Source of the DNA: JAXGMQ01 sp040768585
GTDB lineage: Bacteria; Caldisericota; Caldisericia; JAAYUI01
Reading direction: 5' to 3'
Assembly: GCA_040768585.1 (NCBI GenBank)
Contig: JAXGMQ010000001.1
Coordinates: forward strand, 868,001-932,000
DNA: 64,000 nucleotides
Below the pieces are notes generated by a model. That model was not told the DNA's origin, did not search any database, and was given only the letters and a program-made list of their open reading frames with translations. Made by a program: the position numbers and the translations under genes. The stretch's first letter is position 1. Each line of letters opens with the position of its first letter. Shown one piece after another: positions 26,001 to 34,849 of this stretch.

Positions 26001-26085
26001 TACTCAATTAATCACAAACAATCTGGAAATGAAAAGTATGTTCTGAAATCAACTATCTCCATAAGCTCTTTACTAATTTTATGAT

Positions 26086-26114
26086 TTGACTTTTTTGGCT
26101 ATTTCGCAAAAATT
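26086..26114 (+). promoter_or_regulatory. Weak promoter candidate of the methyltransferase-nuclease gene
   Basis: TTGACT (26086-26091), a 17-bp spacer and AAAATT (26109-26114), only 6 nt from the ATG at 26121. The -10 box is poor. There is no ribosome binding site, so a leaderless transcript would explain the start. Confidence 0.3.
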
Positions 26115-26120
26115 ACCCCT

Positions 26121-27812
26121 ATGGGAAGCAATGACAACTGGAAAAATAAACTCTACTACGGTGATAATCTTCACATCCTGAGAGACCACATAGCAAGCGA
26201 GTGCGTCGACCTGATATACCTCGACCCGCCTTTCAACAGCAACGCCACCTACAACCTGCTCTTCAAGGAAAAGGACGGCAAATCGAGCGAGGCTCAAATC
26301 GAGGCTTTTGACGACACCTGGCAGTGGGACATCGGCGCAGAGGAAACCTACGTTGAGCTTGTGCAAAACGCCCCCGAAAAGCTCTCCAAGCTGATTGAGG
26401 CGCTTCGCATGTTCCTGGGAAGCAACGACATGATGGCATATCTTGTCATGATGGCAGCGAGGCTCATCGAACTTCACCGCGTGCTCAAACCCACAGGCTC
26501 AATCTACCTGCACTGCGACCCAACAGCGAGTCACTATCTGAAGCTGGTGATGGATGCGGTGTTTGGGGTTGATAATTATAGGAATGAGATAATATGGAAA
26601 AGAACTTTCGCACATAATGATCCAAATAGATGGGGTAGGGTTCATGACCTTATCTACTTTTATACAAAATGTGGAGACTATTATTGGTCTGGACACATGC
26701 AACCATACAGCGAACAGTACTTGAAAAGCAAATACAGGTATCAAGATAGGAAGGGTACCTATAGACTTGTTGTTTTAACCGCACCTGGAACAACAAGAGG
26801 TGATTCATGTAAGGAATGGCGCGGCATCAATCCACTTGAAAAAGGTAGACATTGGTCAGTACCATCTAAAATCATTGAATCCTTGGTTGACGAAAAAGAA
26901 TTATCCAATTTGACAGTGCAAGAGAAGCTCGATGTGTTAGATAAAAATGGTTTTATATATTGGCCAAATAAAACAGATGGCATTCCTGAATTTAAACAAT
27001 ACCTTGGTGAAGGTGTTCCTATCCAAGATGTAATAATCGACATACCCCCAATAAATTCACAAGCCAAAGAACGGCTTGGCTATCCCACCCAAAAACCCGA
27101 AGCGCTTCTCGAGCGCATAGTCAAAGCCAGCAGCGGCGTTGGCGACGTTGTTCTCGACCCGTTCTGTGGGTGTGGCACAGCCGTTGCCGTTGCCGAGAGG
27201 CTTGGCAGGCGGTGGATTGGGATAGACATCACCCACCTATCGATAACGCTCATGAAAAAACGCCTCGAGGACACCTTTGGCTCAGACCTCGCTCCATATG
27301 AGGTTTTTGGTGAACCAGAGGATTTGTCGGGCGCAAAAGCGCTATTTCGGCAAGACCCGTACCAGTTCCAGTGGTGGTCGCTGGGGCTTGTGGATGGCAA
27401 GCCGGCAGGAGGTGAGCGAAAGAAGGGCGCAGACAGAGGGATTGACGGCTACATCAACTTCTTTGACGAACCAGGCAAGGTCAAGCGGGTGATAATCTCG
27501 GTGAAAGGCGGCAAGGTGCAGTCCCCATTCATCCGTGACCTCAAGGGTGTGGTAGATAGAGAAAACGCCCAGATAGGGCTGCTCATAACGCTTGAGCCTC
27601 CGACCAAACCGATGCTAAAAGAGGCTGCCGAAGCGGGATTTTATGAGTCACCTCTGATTGGCAAGAAATACCCCAAAATCCAGATTCTCACCATTGAGGA
27701 GCTTGTGGTTGAAGGAAAAACACTCGATTATCCGAAGGATATGAGACTTGACATGTTCACCAAAGCAAAAAAACAGAGCAAAGAGGAAAAAGAGGAGAAG
27801 CTGTTCAACTAA
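26121..27812 (+). CDS. Site-specific DNA methyltransferase fused to a nuclease-like domain
   Basis: 563 residues. The methyltransferase is of the beta order. Motif IV (IYLDPPFN, residues 33-39) comes first. A central, more A+T-rich segment (about 155-310) is the likely target-recognition domain. Motif I follows (VVLDPFCGCGTAVA, residues 344-357) with GRRWIGIDIT. Such enzymes methylate N6-adenine or N4-cytosine; DPPF rather than DPPY or SPPY leaves this open. From about residue 410 comes QFQWWSLGLVDG, GADRGIDGYI and VIISVKGGKV, an Mrr/PD-(D/E)xK-like pattern with Asp in GIDG and Lys in VKGGK. It ends in a charged tail. This would be a single-chain restriction-modification enzyme. No separate specificity or nuclease gene is nearby. 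Confidence 0.85.
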   Translation: MGSNDNWKNKLYYGDNLHILRDHIASECVDLIYLDPPFNSNATYNLLFKEKDGKSSEAQIEAFDDTWQWDIGAEETYVELVQNAPEKLSKLIEALRMFLGSNDMMAYLVMMAARLIELHRVLKPTGSIYLHCDPTASHYLKLVMDAVFGVDNYRNEIIWKRTFAHNDPNRWGRVHDLIYFYTKCGDYYWSGHMQPYSEQYLKSKYRYQDRKGTYRLVVLTAPGTTRGDSCKEWRGINPLEKGRHWSVPSKIIESLVDEKELSNLTVQEKLDVLDKNGFIYWPNKTDGIPEFKQYLGEGVPIQDVIIDIPPINSQAKERLGYPTQKPEALLERIVKASSGVGDVVLDPFCGCGTAVAVAERLGRRWIGIDITHLSITLMKKRLEDTFGSDLAPYEVFGEPEDLSGAKALFRQDPYQFQWWSLGLVDGKPAGGERKKGADRGIDGYINFFDEPGKVKRVIISVKGGKVQSPFIRDLKGVVDRENAQIGLLITLEPPTKPMLKEAAEAGFYESPLIGKKYPKIQILTIEELVVEGKTLDYPKDMRLDMFTKAKKQSKEEKEEKLFN

Positions 27813-27851
27813 CCAGCTCTAGCTCAACCCTGACATCTACACTTTTCAGCT

Positions 27852-29240
27852 CTAATCATCATCTTCCGGTATTGTATTATCCCTAATATACATCGATACC
27901 ATGGCCGACTGCGTTCTGTCACCAACAACAGCTGTCACAATCAGGAAACTCTCGATTGGTTTTGCGTCAACATTTGCCTTGATCGAGATTTCAGGCTTCT
28001 CGTCCGAGATTGTGATTTTGCACTCATTGATCCCAGTTGAAACAAGTATCTCTGGGTTCTCAAACATCTTTTTTGTTTCTTCGGTCACACCATCGGGGTA
28101 GACAATATTCACTGGAATGTCTATCACCCTGCCTCTGAAGAGTCTTATGCGCTCTGTTCCAAGATCAATTGAAAAGTTTGGAATATCGGTCGAGTCGATC
28201 ATCACCTCAACGGGATGGACAACCTCGTGGCAGTGGTCCTTGACCAAAAGCTCAAGGTTCAGCTTTTCTCCGACTTTGAGTATTTCTGGGTTGAGTTTTA
28301 TGGTTACTCCACTTTGGTTCCAGTCTAAAATCTCAACACCCTCAATATTACAGACAAGTGAGACGTGGGTTATGTCCTCATCTTTGTCGGAAAATTCAAT
28401 GTCGATAGTCAAGTCATCCTCTGATGGCGGCTTAGCCCAAATTGTTGTTTTGTCAGATATGAACCTCGGATAGTCGTTTATCTGATAGAACACTCTACAC
28501 AGGGCAACTTTGGCGTTTACGCCATCGTTGGTGCAGGTGTCTACCGCATAGAACACCGACTCAACTACATCGCCTGGTTCCCCTTTTGGCACAAAACTCA
28601 CGGGTATGTTGAGGGTGCCAGAGGCATTTGCCGCAATCGACACTCGTTCACTGTATCCCCCAAAGATGTCTCCAACCTCAAAAATCGTGCCTCTGTATCT
28701 GCATCCATCGTTTTGCAACCGAACAGAAACAACTGTTTCAACAGGCTGTGGATTCTCACCAGGCGGACAGAAAACACCGAGAGAGATTACTTCCTTGTCT
28801 GGAATCAACGCTGGTTCTCTCATTGTGACATTGAATAAGTAGACATGTTGGGACTTCTTCCCACTGTCAAACACAATATCAATGACGATTCTGCAGCTCT
28901 CTCCTCTGCAATTCTTGATTAGAGCTGTGTTTCCCACAAACAGCAAATTGATGCTCTGTAGTGGTTTCAGCGTGAATCTTATGGGTGTTGCTCTCAACCA
29001 GGTGCAACTCGATGTCTCTCCGTAGCCCGAACCAACAGTGACATACGCTTTCAGTCTGGTCTCTCCAGTGTTCTGGACTGTCAACGTTCCCCCCACCTCA
29101 TCACCGGGGCAGGCCTCAAAATCAAAAACATCGTCTGGCGCCGAAATTATTACACCGTCTACCTCAAAATCAGCATACGTTCTTGAATACGGCAGAATCA
29201 ACAGTGTCAATACAACAAAAACAACAACCAGTCTTCTCAA
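27852..29240 (-). CDS. Secreted protein with tandem Ig-like beta domains
   Basis: 462 residues; TTG start, with AGGGGG 10 nt upstream. A signal peptide (RRLVVVFVVLTLLILPYSRTYA) is followed by about four beta-sandwich-like units. The first has GGTLTVQNTGETRLKAYVTVG, a pattern of bacterial Ig-like or NEW1-type domains that describe 'added' strands. At least ten Cys are spread over the chain (CPGDEVGG, SCTWLR, NCRGESCRI, DGCRYRG), suggesting disulfides and an oxidising location. No anchor is seen at the C-terminus (DNTIPEDDD). Function unknown. It is convergent with the methyltransferase gene. Confidence 0.65.
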   Translation of the reverse strand: MRRLVVVFVVLTLLILPYSRTYADFEVDGVIISAPDDVFDFEACPGDEVGGTLTVQNTGETRLKAYVTVGSGYGETSSCTWLRATPIRFTLKPLQSINLLFVGNTALIKNCRGESCRIVIDIVFDSGKKSQHVYLFNVTMREPALIPDKEVISLGVFCPPGENPQPVETVVSVRLQNDGCRYRGTIFEVGDIFGGYSERVSIAANASGTLNIPVSFVPKGEPGDVVESVFYAVDTCTNDGVNAKVALCRVFYQINDYPRFISDKTTIWAKPPSEDDLTIDIEFSDKDEDITHVSLVCNIEGVEILDWNQSGVTIKLNPEILKVGEKLNLELLVKDHCHEVVHPVEVMIDSTDIPNFSIDLGTERIRLFRGRVIDIPVNIVYPDGVTEETKKMFENPEILVSTGINECKITISDEKPEISIKANVDAKPIESFLIVTAVVGDRTQSAMVSMYIRDNTIPEDDD

Positions 29241-29431
29241 GATAGCACAACCCCCTTCAGTTGGCAGATACTATATAATAAAACCGAATATAATCAATTA
29301 TTCACAATCGAAACTCAGATATTTAATGTTTGTTGTCTCAAATACACCTTGAAATCAAATCTGTCGAGACGAATCGCAGTTGAATTCCTTTTGTTTACAA
29401 AACCCCAACTCTTGCTGATAATTCCTAGGAT

Positions 29432-31000
29432 ATGAATGAGGATTACGAGCTTAATGCTTTTTTGGGAGTGATGCCTGACAAGGTGAGGGAATGCCTTGTC
29501 GCTGAGGGTAATCTGGAGAGGCTCTATGAGGTTGTGCTTGACCTCGGCAGAGTGCCAGAGGCGAGATACTCAGACAAAACAGTTTTCCTGGGTGATGCAC
29601 CAATCACGTTCTTTGACCTCGAGTGGGTACTCTCTCGCATCGGTAACTTCGACCGCGACAATCGTTCTGGCATCGAGCGCACCCTCCACCGAATCTCTGG
29701 CATCATGAATCGCAACAACAGGGTTGTTGGACTCACCTGCAGGTACGGCAGAGCGATTGAGGGCGTCATCGACCCTGTCAAAGATCTCTTCAGAAAAGAG
29801 GACTCTGTCCTCCTGCTTGGTAAACCAGGTGTTGGCAAGACAACGCTTTTGCGTGAGGCTGCAAGGATACTTGCCAATGAGATGGACAAAAGAGTTGTTG
29901 TGGTCGACACCTCAAACGAGATTGCAGGAGACGGCGACATCCCCCACCCAGGCATCGGCAGAGCAAGACGTATGCAAGTGCCAATTGGGGTTGCCCAACA
30001 CAAAATCATGATTCAGGCAGTCGAGAATCACATGCCAGAGGTCATCATCATCGATGAAATCGGCACTGAGGAGGAAGCTGCAGCCTGCCGCACCATCGCT
30101 GAGCGAGGAGTGCAACTCATTGGAACCGCCCACGGTCAAAGCCTCCCGAACCTCCTGATGAATCCAACCCTCTCCGACCTGCTTGGTGGAGTCAACTCTG
30201 TCATCCTCTCTGACGAGGAAGCATTCAGAAGAGGGACACAGAAAACGGTGCTTGAGCGAACAGCACCGCCAACCTTTGACACCCTTATAGAGATTGTTGA
30301 TAGGGGAAGATTCGCAATATTTGAGGATCTGGCAAACACAGTTGATGAGTATCTCCGCTTTGACAGGCTCAACCCAGAGACTCGCATCAAACACAAAAAT
30401 GGCAAGGTAGAGACAATCACTGTTACAGAAACTGAGCCGACACCTGAGTTCAGAAGCGCTCCCGCCGTAGCAGGGATAGAGACCGATGAGGACAAAATCC
30501 CAAGCGCTTCAAAGATTGGCATCTACCCCTTCGGTGTCTCAAGGGACTACATCAACAGAGCAATAAGAACGGTCAGAGTTTATGCCGAGGTCAAGTCCCG
30601 CATCTCTGAGGCTGACCTTGTGCTAACAACTCACGCATATGAGAAAAAGCGCCCGAAGACCATTTTACAAGCTCGCACTCTTGAGATACCTGTCTACACC
30701 ATTCCAAAAAACACCCTTACCCATGTGAAGCGATTCGTAAGAGGGATAGACCGTGGCAAGCCAGAGGTTGAGGCTGACCAGTCAGCACTCGATGAGGCAA
30801 TCGAGCTTGTGCTCAAGGAAAACAGGTCAGTCAGGCTCAAGCCAGCTCCGTCCAATATCAGAAGGTTTCAACATAAATTTGCAGAGCGTTTTGGACTTGT
30901 GACATCATCCATTGGTCAGGAACCAGACCGCTCAGTTGTGATACACCCTCCGGATTTTGTAGAAGAGGAGGAGGAAGAGGATTTGAATGAGGAGATCTAA
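29432..31000 (+). CDS. AAA-type ATPase with C-terminal R3H domain
   Basis: 522 residues. The ATPase resembles SpoIIIAA/Ycf45-type proteins. Walker A is LLLGKPGVGKTTLLRE (about residues 128-143), then VVVDTSNEIAGDGDIPHPGIGRARRM, Walker B PEVIIIDEIGTEEEA, and QLIGTAHGQSLPNL with the sensor region. The last 80 residues hold an R3H motif (RRFQHKFAERFGLVTSS), which binds single-stranded nucleic acid, and an acidic tail (EEEEEEDLNEEI). The middle part (about 340-470) is linker-like. The exact role of this family is not known; chloroplast and cyanobacterial members exist. It overlaps proS by 14 bases. Confidence 0.88.
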   Translation: MNEDYELNAFLGVMPDKVRECLVAEGNLERLYEVVLDLGRVPEARYSDKTVFLGDAPITFFDLEWVLSRIGNFDRDNRSGIERTLHRISGIMNRNNRVVGLTCRYGRAIEGVIDPVKDLFRKEDSVLLLGKPGVGKTTLLREAARILANEMDKRVVVVDTSNEIAGDGDIPHPGIGRARRMQVPIGVAQHKIMIQAVENHMPEVIIIDEIGTEEEAAACRTIAERGVQLIGTAHGQSLPNLLMNPTLSDLLGGVNSVILSDEEAFRRGTQKTVLERTAPPTFDTLIEIVDRGRFAIFEDLANTVDEYLRFDRLNPETRIKHKNGKVETITVTETEPTPEFRSAPAVAGIETDEDKIPSASKIGIYPFGVSRDYINRAIRTVRVYAEVKSRISEADLVLTTHAYEKKRPKTILQARTLEIPVYTIPKNTLTHVKRFVRGIDRGKPEVEADQSALDEAIELVLKENRSVRLKPAPSNIRRFQHKFAERFGLVTSSIGQEPDRSVVIHPPDFVEEEEEEDLNEEI

Positions 31001-32702
31001 ACTATTCGCCCCGACACTTCGAGAGATACCCGTTGAAGCTGAAGCACCGAGTCATCAGCTCATGCTCCGAGCAGGATTCATCAGAAAACTTGCGGCAGGA
31101 GTTTATACCATGCTCCCACTTGGCAAGAGAGTGCTTGAGAAGGTCACGAAGATAGTCCGAGATGAGATGGACGATATCGGTTGCCAGGAGATGCTCATGC
31201 CAGCCATCCTCCCCGCTGAGCCTTGGCAGGAAACGGGCAGATGGGATCTCTATGGTGGCGAGATGTTCAGACTCCACGACAGAAAGGGTAGAGACTTCTG
31301 TCTCGGTCCAACACACGAAGAGATTGTCACACTTCACACCCGCTCTGAGGTCAACTCATACAGACAGCTCCCCCTCATGCTCTACCAGATTCAGACCAAA
31401 TACCGCGACGAGCGTCGCCCAAGGTTTGGCGTGATTCGCGCTCGCGAATTTCTGATGAAGGACATGTACTCGTTCGATGTTGATGAGGAAGCCCACCTGA
31501 AGAGCTACAAAATAGCCTTTGACTCATACTCCCGCATCTTCACACTTTGCGGCGTGACCTTTGTTCCAGTTGAGGCTGATACAGGAGCGATAGGTGGTTC
31601 ATCGTCCCACGAGTTTGTAGTGCAAGCTGAGCAGGGTGAGTGTCGCTACGCACACTGCCCAAAATGTGGGTATGCAGCAAACATCGAGATTGCCAAAGCT
31701 GCAAAGAGGACTGACATCGAGCCCGAAACCGACTCAGAGAAAAAACTTGTCGATACACCAAACGCGAAGACAATCGAAGAGGTCGCAAAGTTTTTGGGCA
31801 TACAGCCAAAGAAGCTCATCAAAGCAATTATTTACAAGGCTGATGACAAATTTGTGATGGCGTGTGTCAGAGGCGATGACGAGATATCTGAGACCAAGCT
31901 GCAAAAAGTTCTAGGCGCAACAGTCTTAGAGATGGCAAGCACCGAGGACACCGAAGTGATAACAGTGGCACCCATTGGATTTGCAGGCCCTGTCGGTTTT
32001 GATGGATTCATTGTAGCGGACAATGAACTCATGGAATCAAGAGACATGGCATGTGGTGGACTTGAGAATGACAAACATTTTGTTGGTGTGTCACACGGTC
32101 GCGACTGGAACCAAAAGGTTTATGCCGATATCAGAGAGGTAAAAGAGGGTGACCTCTGCGCAAAATGCGGCGAAAAACTCACAACTCAAACCGGGCTTGA
32201 GGTTGGTCAGACATTTACACTCGGAACAAAATACTCAGGCGTCATGAACTGTAACTATCTTGATGAAAACGGCAAATCACTGCCAATGATTATGGGTTGC
32301 TATGGCATTGGTGTGTCTCGCACACTGGCCGCAATCATCGAGCAAAACCATGACGATAAGGGCATCATATGGCCTGTGAGGGTTGCGCCTTACATCGTTT
32401 GTGTTGTCCCAACAAACACCAAAGATGAACTCGTGTCAAATACAGCTGAGGAAATATATGAGATGCTTCGAAACGAGGGCATTGAGACAGTCATTGACGA
32501 CAGGAAAGACAGACCAGGCGCAAAATTTGCTGACGCTGAACTCATGGGATTTCCAATCCGTGTCACTGTCGGCAAGAAGGTTTCTGAAGGTCTTGTAGAG
32601 GTGACAGAAAGACGCTCCGGCGAAACCACTACCATTGAACCAAAAAATGTGGTAACATATGTTAAAGATTACATGCAAAAGTGCTTAGAGGATAACAAAT
32701 AG
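30987..32702 (+). CDS. proS: Prolyl-tRNA synthetase, bacterial type
   Basis: 571 residues. Class IIa synthetase; motif 1 region KLAAGVYTMLPLGKRVLEKV, motif 2 YRDERRPRFGVIRAREFLMKDMYSFD, and motif 3 near MIMGCYGIGVSRTLAAIIEQN. The editing insert (about residues 225-380, TIEEVAKFLGIQPKKLIKAI...) is the INS/YbaK-like domain that clears mischarged Ala-tRNA-Pro. The C-terminal anticodon-binding domain follows (APYIVCVVPTNTKDEL, then DDRKDRPGAKFADAELMGFPIRVTVG). Length is typical. The ATG lies inside the end of the R3H gene, behind an acidic-residue stretch whose codons (GAGGAGGAGG) also serve as ribosome binding site. Confidence 0.96.
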   Translation: MRRSKLFAPTLREIPVEAEAPSHQLMLRAGFIRKLAAGVYTMLPLGKRVLEKVTKIVRDEMDDIGCQEMLMPAILPAEPWQETGRWDLYGGEMFRLHDRKGRDFCLGPTHEEIVTLHTRSEVNSYRQLPLMLYQIQTKYRDERRPRFGVIRAREFLMKDMYSFDVDEEAHLKSYKIAFDSYSRIFTLCGVTFVPVEADTGAIGGSSSHEFVVQAEQGECRYAHCPKCGYAANIEIAKAAKRTDIEPETDSEKKLVDTPNAKTIEEVAKFLGIQPKKLIKAIIYKADDKFVMACVRGDDEISETKLQKVLGATVLEMASTEDTEVITVAPIGFAGPVGFDGFIVADNELMESRDMACGGLENDKHFVGVSHGRDWNQKVYADIREVKEGDLCAKCGEKLTTQTGLEVGQTFTLGTKYSGVMNCNYLDENGKSLPMIMGCYGIGVSRTLAAIIEQNHDDKGIIWPVRVAPYIVCVVPTNTKDELVSNTAEEIYEMLRNEGIETVIDDRKDRPGAKFADAELMGFPIRVTVGKKVSEGLVEVTERRSGETTTIEPKNVVTYVKDYMQKCLEDNK

Positions 32703-33389
32703 GTGAAGATAGCGGCTATTGTGCCGGCCTTTAACGAGGAGCTGGGTATCGCAGCAGTTTTAACCTCTGCGACACAATCGGAGTTGATTGATGAGGTGAT
32801 CGTTGTCTCCGACGGCTCAACCGATAAGACGGTGCCAATAGCCGAATCATTCTCTGGTGTCAAGGTTGTCGAACAACACCCCAACAAAGGCAAGGCTGCT
32901 GCCATGCAGCGTGGGGTTGAGGAAACCGACGCCGAAATCATCGTCTTCATCGACGCCGATCTCATTGGTCTCACACCAGGGCAAGTGACTGCCCTGGCAA
33001 AACCAATCGTTGATGATGTTGCTGACCTGACCATGGGTTTGTTCCAGGGTGGAAAATTTTCAACAGACTGGGCTCAGAAGCTCTTCCCTTTCCTCACGGG
33101 CCAACGCGGTATGAGACGCGAGGTGTGGGAGGGTGCTAAGGTCGACGTCAACTCTGGATATGGCGTCGAGATTCAACTGACCAAATATATAGCCGCTCAC
33201 AACCTCAGGGTTGAAAACGTCCTGCTCAATGGCTGCACCCAATTCTTCAAAGAGCAGAAAACAAAAGGCAAAGCGATGAAGGGTTTTGCGAGGCGCATGA
33301 AGATGGTGTGGGATATCTCCAAGATGCTTTTTTCACCGAATCCCCCAGGATACAAAAAGGCGGAGAAGAAGAAAAAGAAGAAACACTGA
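32703..33389 (+). CDS. Family 2 glycosyltransferase
   Basis: 228 residues from a GTG immediately after the proS stop. The GT-A fold is clear: IAAIVPAFNEELGIAAVL, the nucleotide-binding VIVVSDGSTDKTV, the metal-binding DXD-type IIVFIDADLIGL, and GQRGMRREVW before the acceptor part (VDVNSGYGVEIQLTKY). It resembles glucosyl-3-phosphoglycerate synthase and dolichyl-phosphate glycosyltransferase-type enzymes, but the acceptor cannot be told. The C-terminus is a strongly basic tail ending in a run of lysines, possibly for membrane contact. The gene is a continuation of the R3H-proS transcript. Confidence 0.85.
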   Translation: MKIAAIVPAFNEELGIAAVLTSATQSELIDEVIVVSDGSTDKTVPIAESFSGVKVVEQHPNKGKAAAMQRGVEETDAEIIVFIDADLIGLTPGQVTALAKPIVDDVADLTMGLFQGGKFSTDWAQKLFPFLTGQRGMRREVWEGAKVDVNSGYGVEIQLTKYIAAHNLRVENVLLNGCTQFFKEQKTKGKAMKGFARRMKMVWDISKMLFSPNPPGYKKAEKKKKKKH

Positions 33390-33416
33390 TTTTATAAATA
33401 TTTGGAGGTTTGTTTA

Positions 33417-34064
33417 GTGAAGCATTCCAATGGGAGAATAAGAACTTATGAGTTTAATGGGGAGACGTTTTCTCGAGGTTGTCTGATTGGACTTGGCATT
33501 ATTGCAATAATCTTATTGGTAACTGTTTCTATTATTCTAGTTTCTGTAGGAACAATACATCAAGCAATATCAGCTATAATCGCTCTTTTCTCAGTCTTTG
33601 CAATCATTTCAATATCAACACTCCTTGTCAGATCGAGAAAAATCACTTTATCTATAGGTATTGTTGAGGAAAAGGTTGTAATAGTTTGTAAAACAATTAT
33701 CGACAGGTTTGTGCTTGCAAGCCCTATTATCTATACAACAACAATTGGTAAAGCCAATCTCGGTCTATACTCCGATATGATTTGTTATCAATTAGAGTTA
33801 TCTAGTAACGAGAAAACAGAATTTATTCTCAAAGAAGTGATAAAAGATAACCACAAAATCTATGCTCCAATAACGCAAATGCCTAGAAATGAGCTCATAC
33901 CATCAGCATATACTGTGTTATCAAAAGCTCCATACCCTGGTGTTGCTCATAAACTCTATAATCTACTAAAAGAAATTGACCATCCTGATGTAGTTGAAAT
34001 GACGAAAGAACCAAAGTTGCAGGTAAAAGAGGATGTGAATACTTTTGATCCATTTCTCGAATGA
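33417..34064 (+). CDS. Two-span membrane protein, first of a paralogous pair
   Basis: 215 residues. GTG at 33417 is chosen because GGAGGT lies 7 nt upstream. Two membrane segments (LIGLGIIAIILLVTVSIILV and IIALFSVFAIISISTLLV) are followed by a cytoplasmic or external domain of about 140 residues. The next gene encodes a protein of the same layout and with matching landmarks. SRKITLSIG and ICYQLELS correspond to SKNKVSLCQ and VCYQLKID, and YPGVAHKLYNLLKEI corresponds to YPNKVSELYNKIKEL. They are likely old duplicates. No family is recognised. The two genes are A+T-rich compared with proS and the glycosyltransferase. Confidence 0.6.
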   Translation: MKHSNGRIRTYEFNGETFSRGCLIGLGIIAIILLVTVSIILVSVGTIHQAISAIIALFSVFAIISISTLLVRSRKITLSIGIVEEKVVIVCKTIIDRFVLASPIIYTTTIGKANLGLYSDMICYQLELSSNEKTEFILKEVIKDNHKIYAPITQMPRNELIPSAYTVLSKAPYPGVAHKLYNLLKEIDHPDVVEMTKEPKLQVKEDVNTFDPFLE

Positions 34065-34087
34065 AACACAAAAGAGAGGTAATCCAA

Positions 34088-34714
34088 ATGAACAAAACAA
34101 TTTTTGAATTCAAAACAAAGGCGGATACACAGTTATCAAGCGGGTTATTTGTTCTTTTTGGCATATGTTTATTTCTTCATGCATGTGTAGTTTTGAATAT
34201 AGCCATTGTTAGAAGTTTTCAGTACGTAGAAGCTGTGTATTTGGACTCGATCCCAGCTATTGTTGCCCTTTCCTTAACGGGATTGATGATTCTTACATCA
34301 GTTTTGGCGTATACTGTTTCAAAGAACAAAGTCAGCTTGTGTCAAAACGGAGAAAATATTGTCATCAAGGTAAAATCCTTTTTGACAAGTTACCGATATG
34401 AATCACCTTTCACAATTCAAGTCTGCATAAGTCATTCACGACTTCCAAGAGATCAACACGTCTGCTACCAGTTGAAGATCGATGATGGGCAGGGGAATCC
34501 CATGACATTTCAGGAGAGGATTAAAATCGATTTTGACATGGATTTTTTTGGACTTAAATATCTTCAACCAAAGACCAAAGCGATCCATTCTTATCTTGTC
34601 ATTGAAAACGAATATCCCAACAAGGTTTCCGAATTATACAACAAGATAAAGGAGCTAGCCAATTCTAACATCAAAGATATCACTGAATACAATACAAATA
34701 AAAAAGAGAGTTAG
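34088..34714 (+). CDS. Two-span membrane protein, second of a paralogous pair
   Basis: 208 residues from ATG 34088, with AGAGAGGT 7 nt upstream; the earlier ATG at 34061 overlaps the preceding stop and has no site. Two membrane segments (LFVLFGICLFLHACVVLNIA and IVALSLTGLMILTSVLAY) precede a beta-then-helix domain that matches the upstream protein in order. The presence of both genes side by side, with similar spacing, suggests a hetero- or pseudo-dimer. Function unknown. Confidence 0.6.
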   Translation: MNKTIFEFKTKADTQLSSGLFVLFGICLFLHACVVLNIAIVRSFQYVEAVYLDSIPAIVALSLTGLMILTSVLAYTVSKNKVSLCQNGENIVIKVKSFLTSYRYESPFTIQVCISHSRLPRDQHVCYQLKIDDGQGNPMTFQERIKIDFDMDFFGLKYLQPKTKAIHSYLVIENEYPNKVSELYNKIKELANSNIKDITEYNTNKKES

Positions 34715-34849
34715 CTATTAGGTTATTATAGAACAACACAGGATTGATTTTATGGATGGTTATAGATAAATGTTTACAAACCCCTCCTCAATCCTATAAT
34801 CAACCTAAGGATTTACCACACAGTCAGTTATTTCTAAAGGAGTTGTTTG

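Larger units (their letters stand above)
25569..26120. other. Gene-free stretch with C/G-rich repeats
   Basis: No credible gene. The first 90 bp look ordinary. From 25661 to 26000 the sequence is dominated by CTCCCCTCTCCC-type runs and their complements (listed as repeats). The last 120 bp are A+T-rich and contain TTGACT (26086-26091) in front of the methyltransferase gene. Short frames here are by-products of the repeats. Confidence 0.7.
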
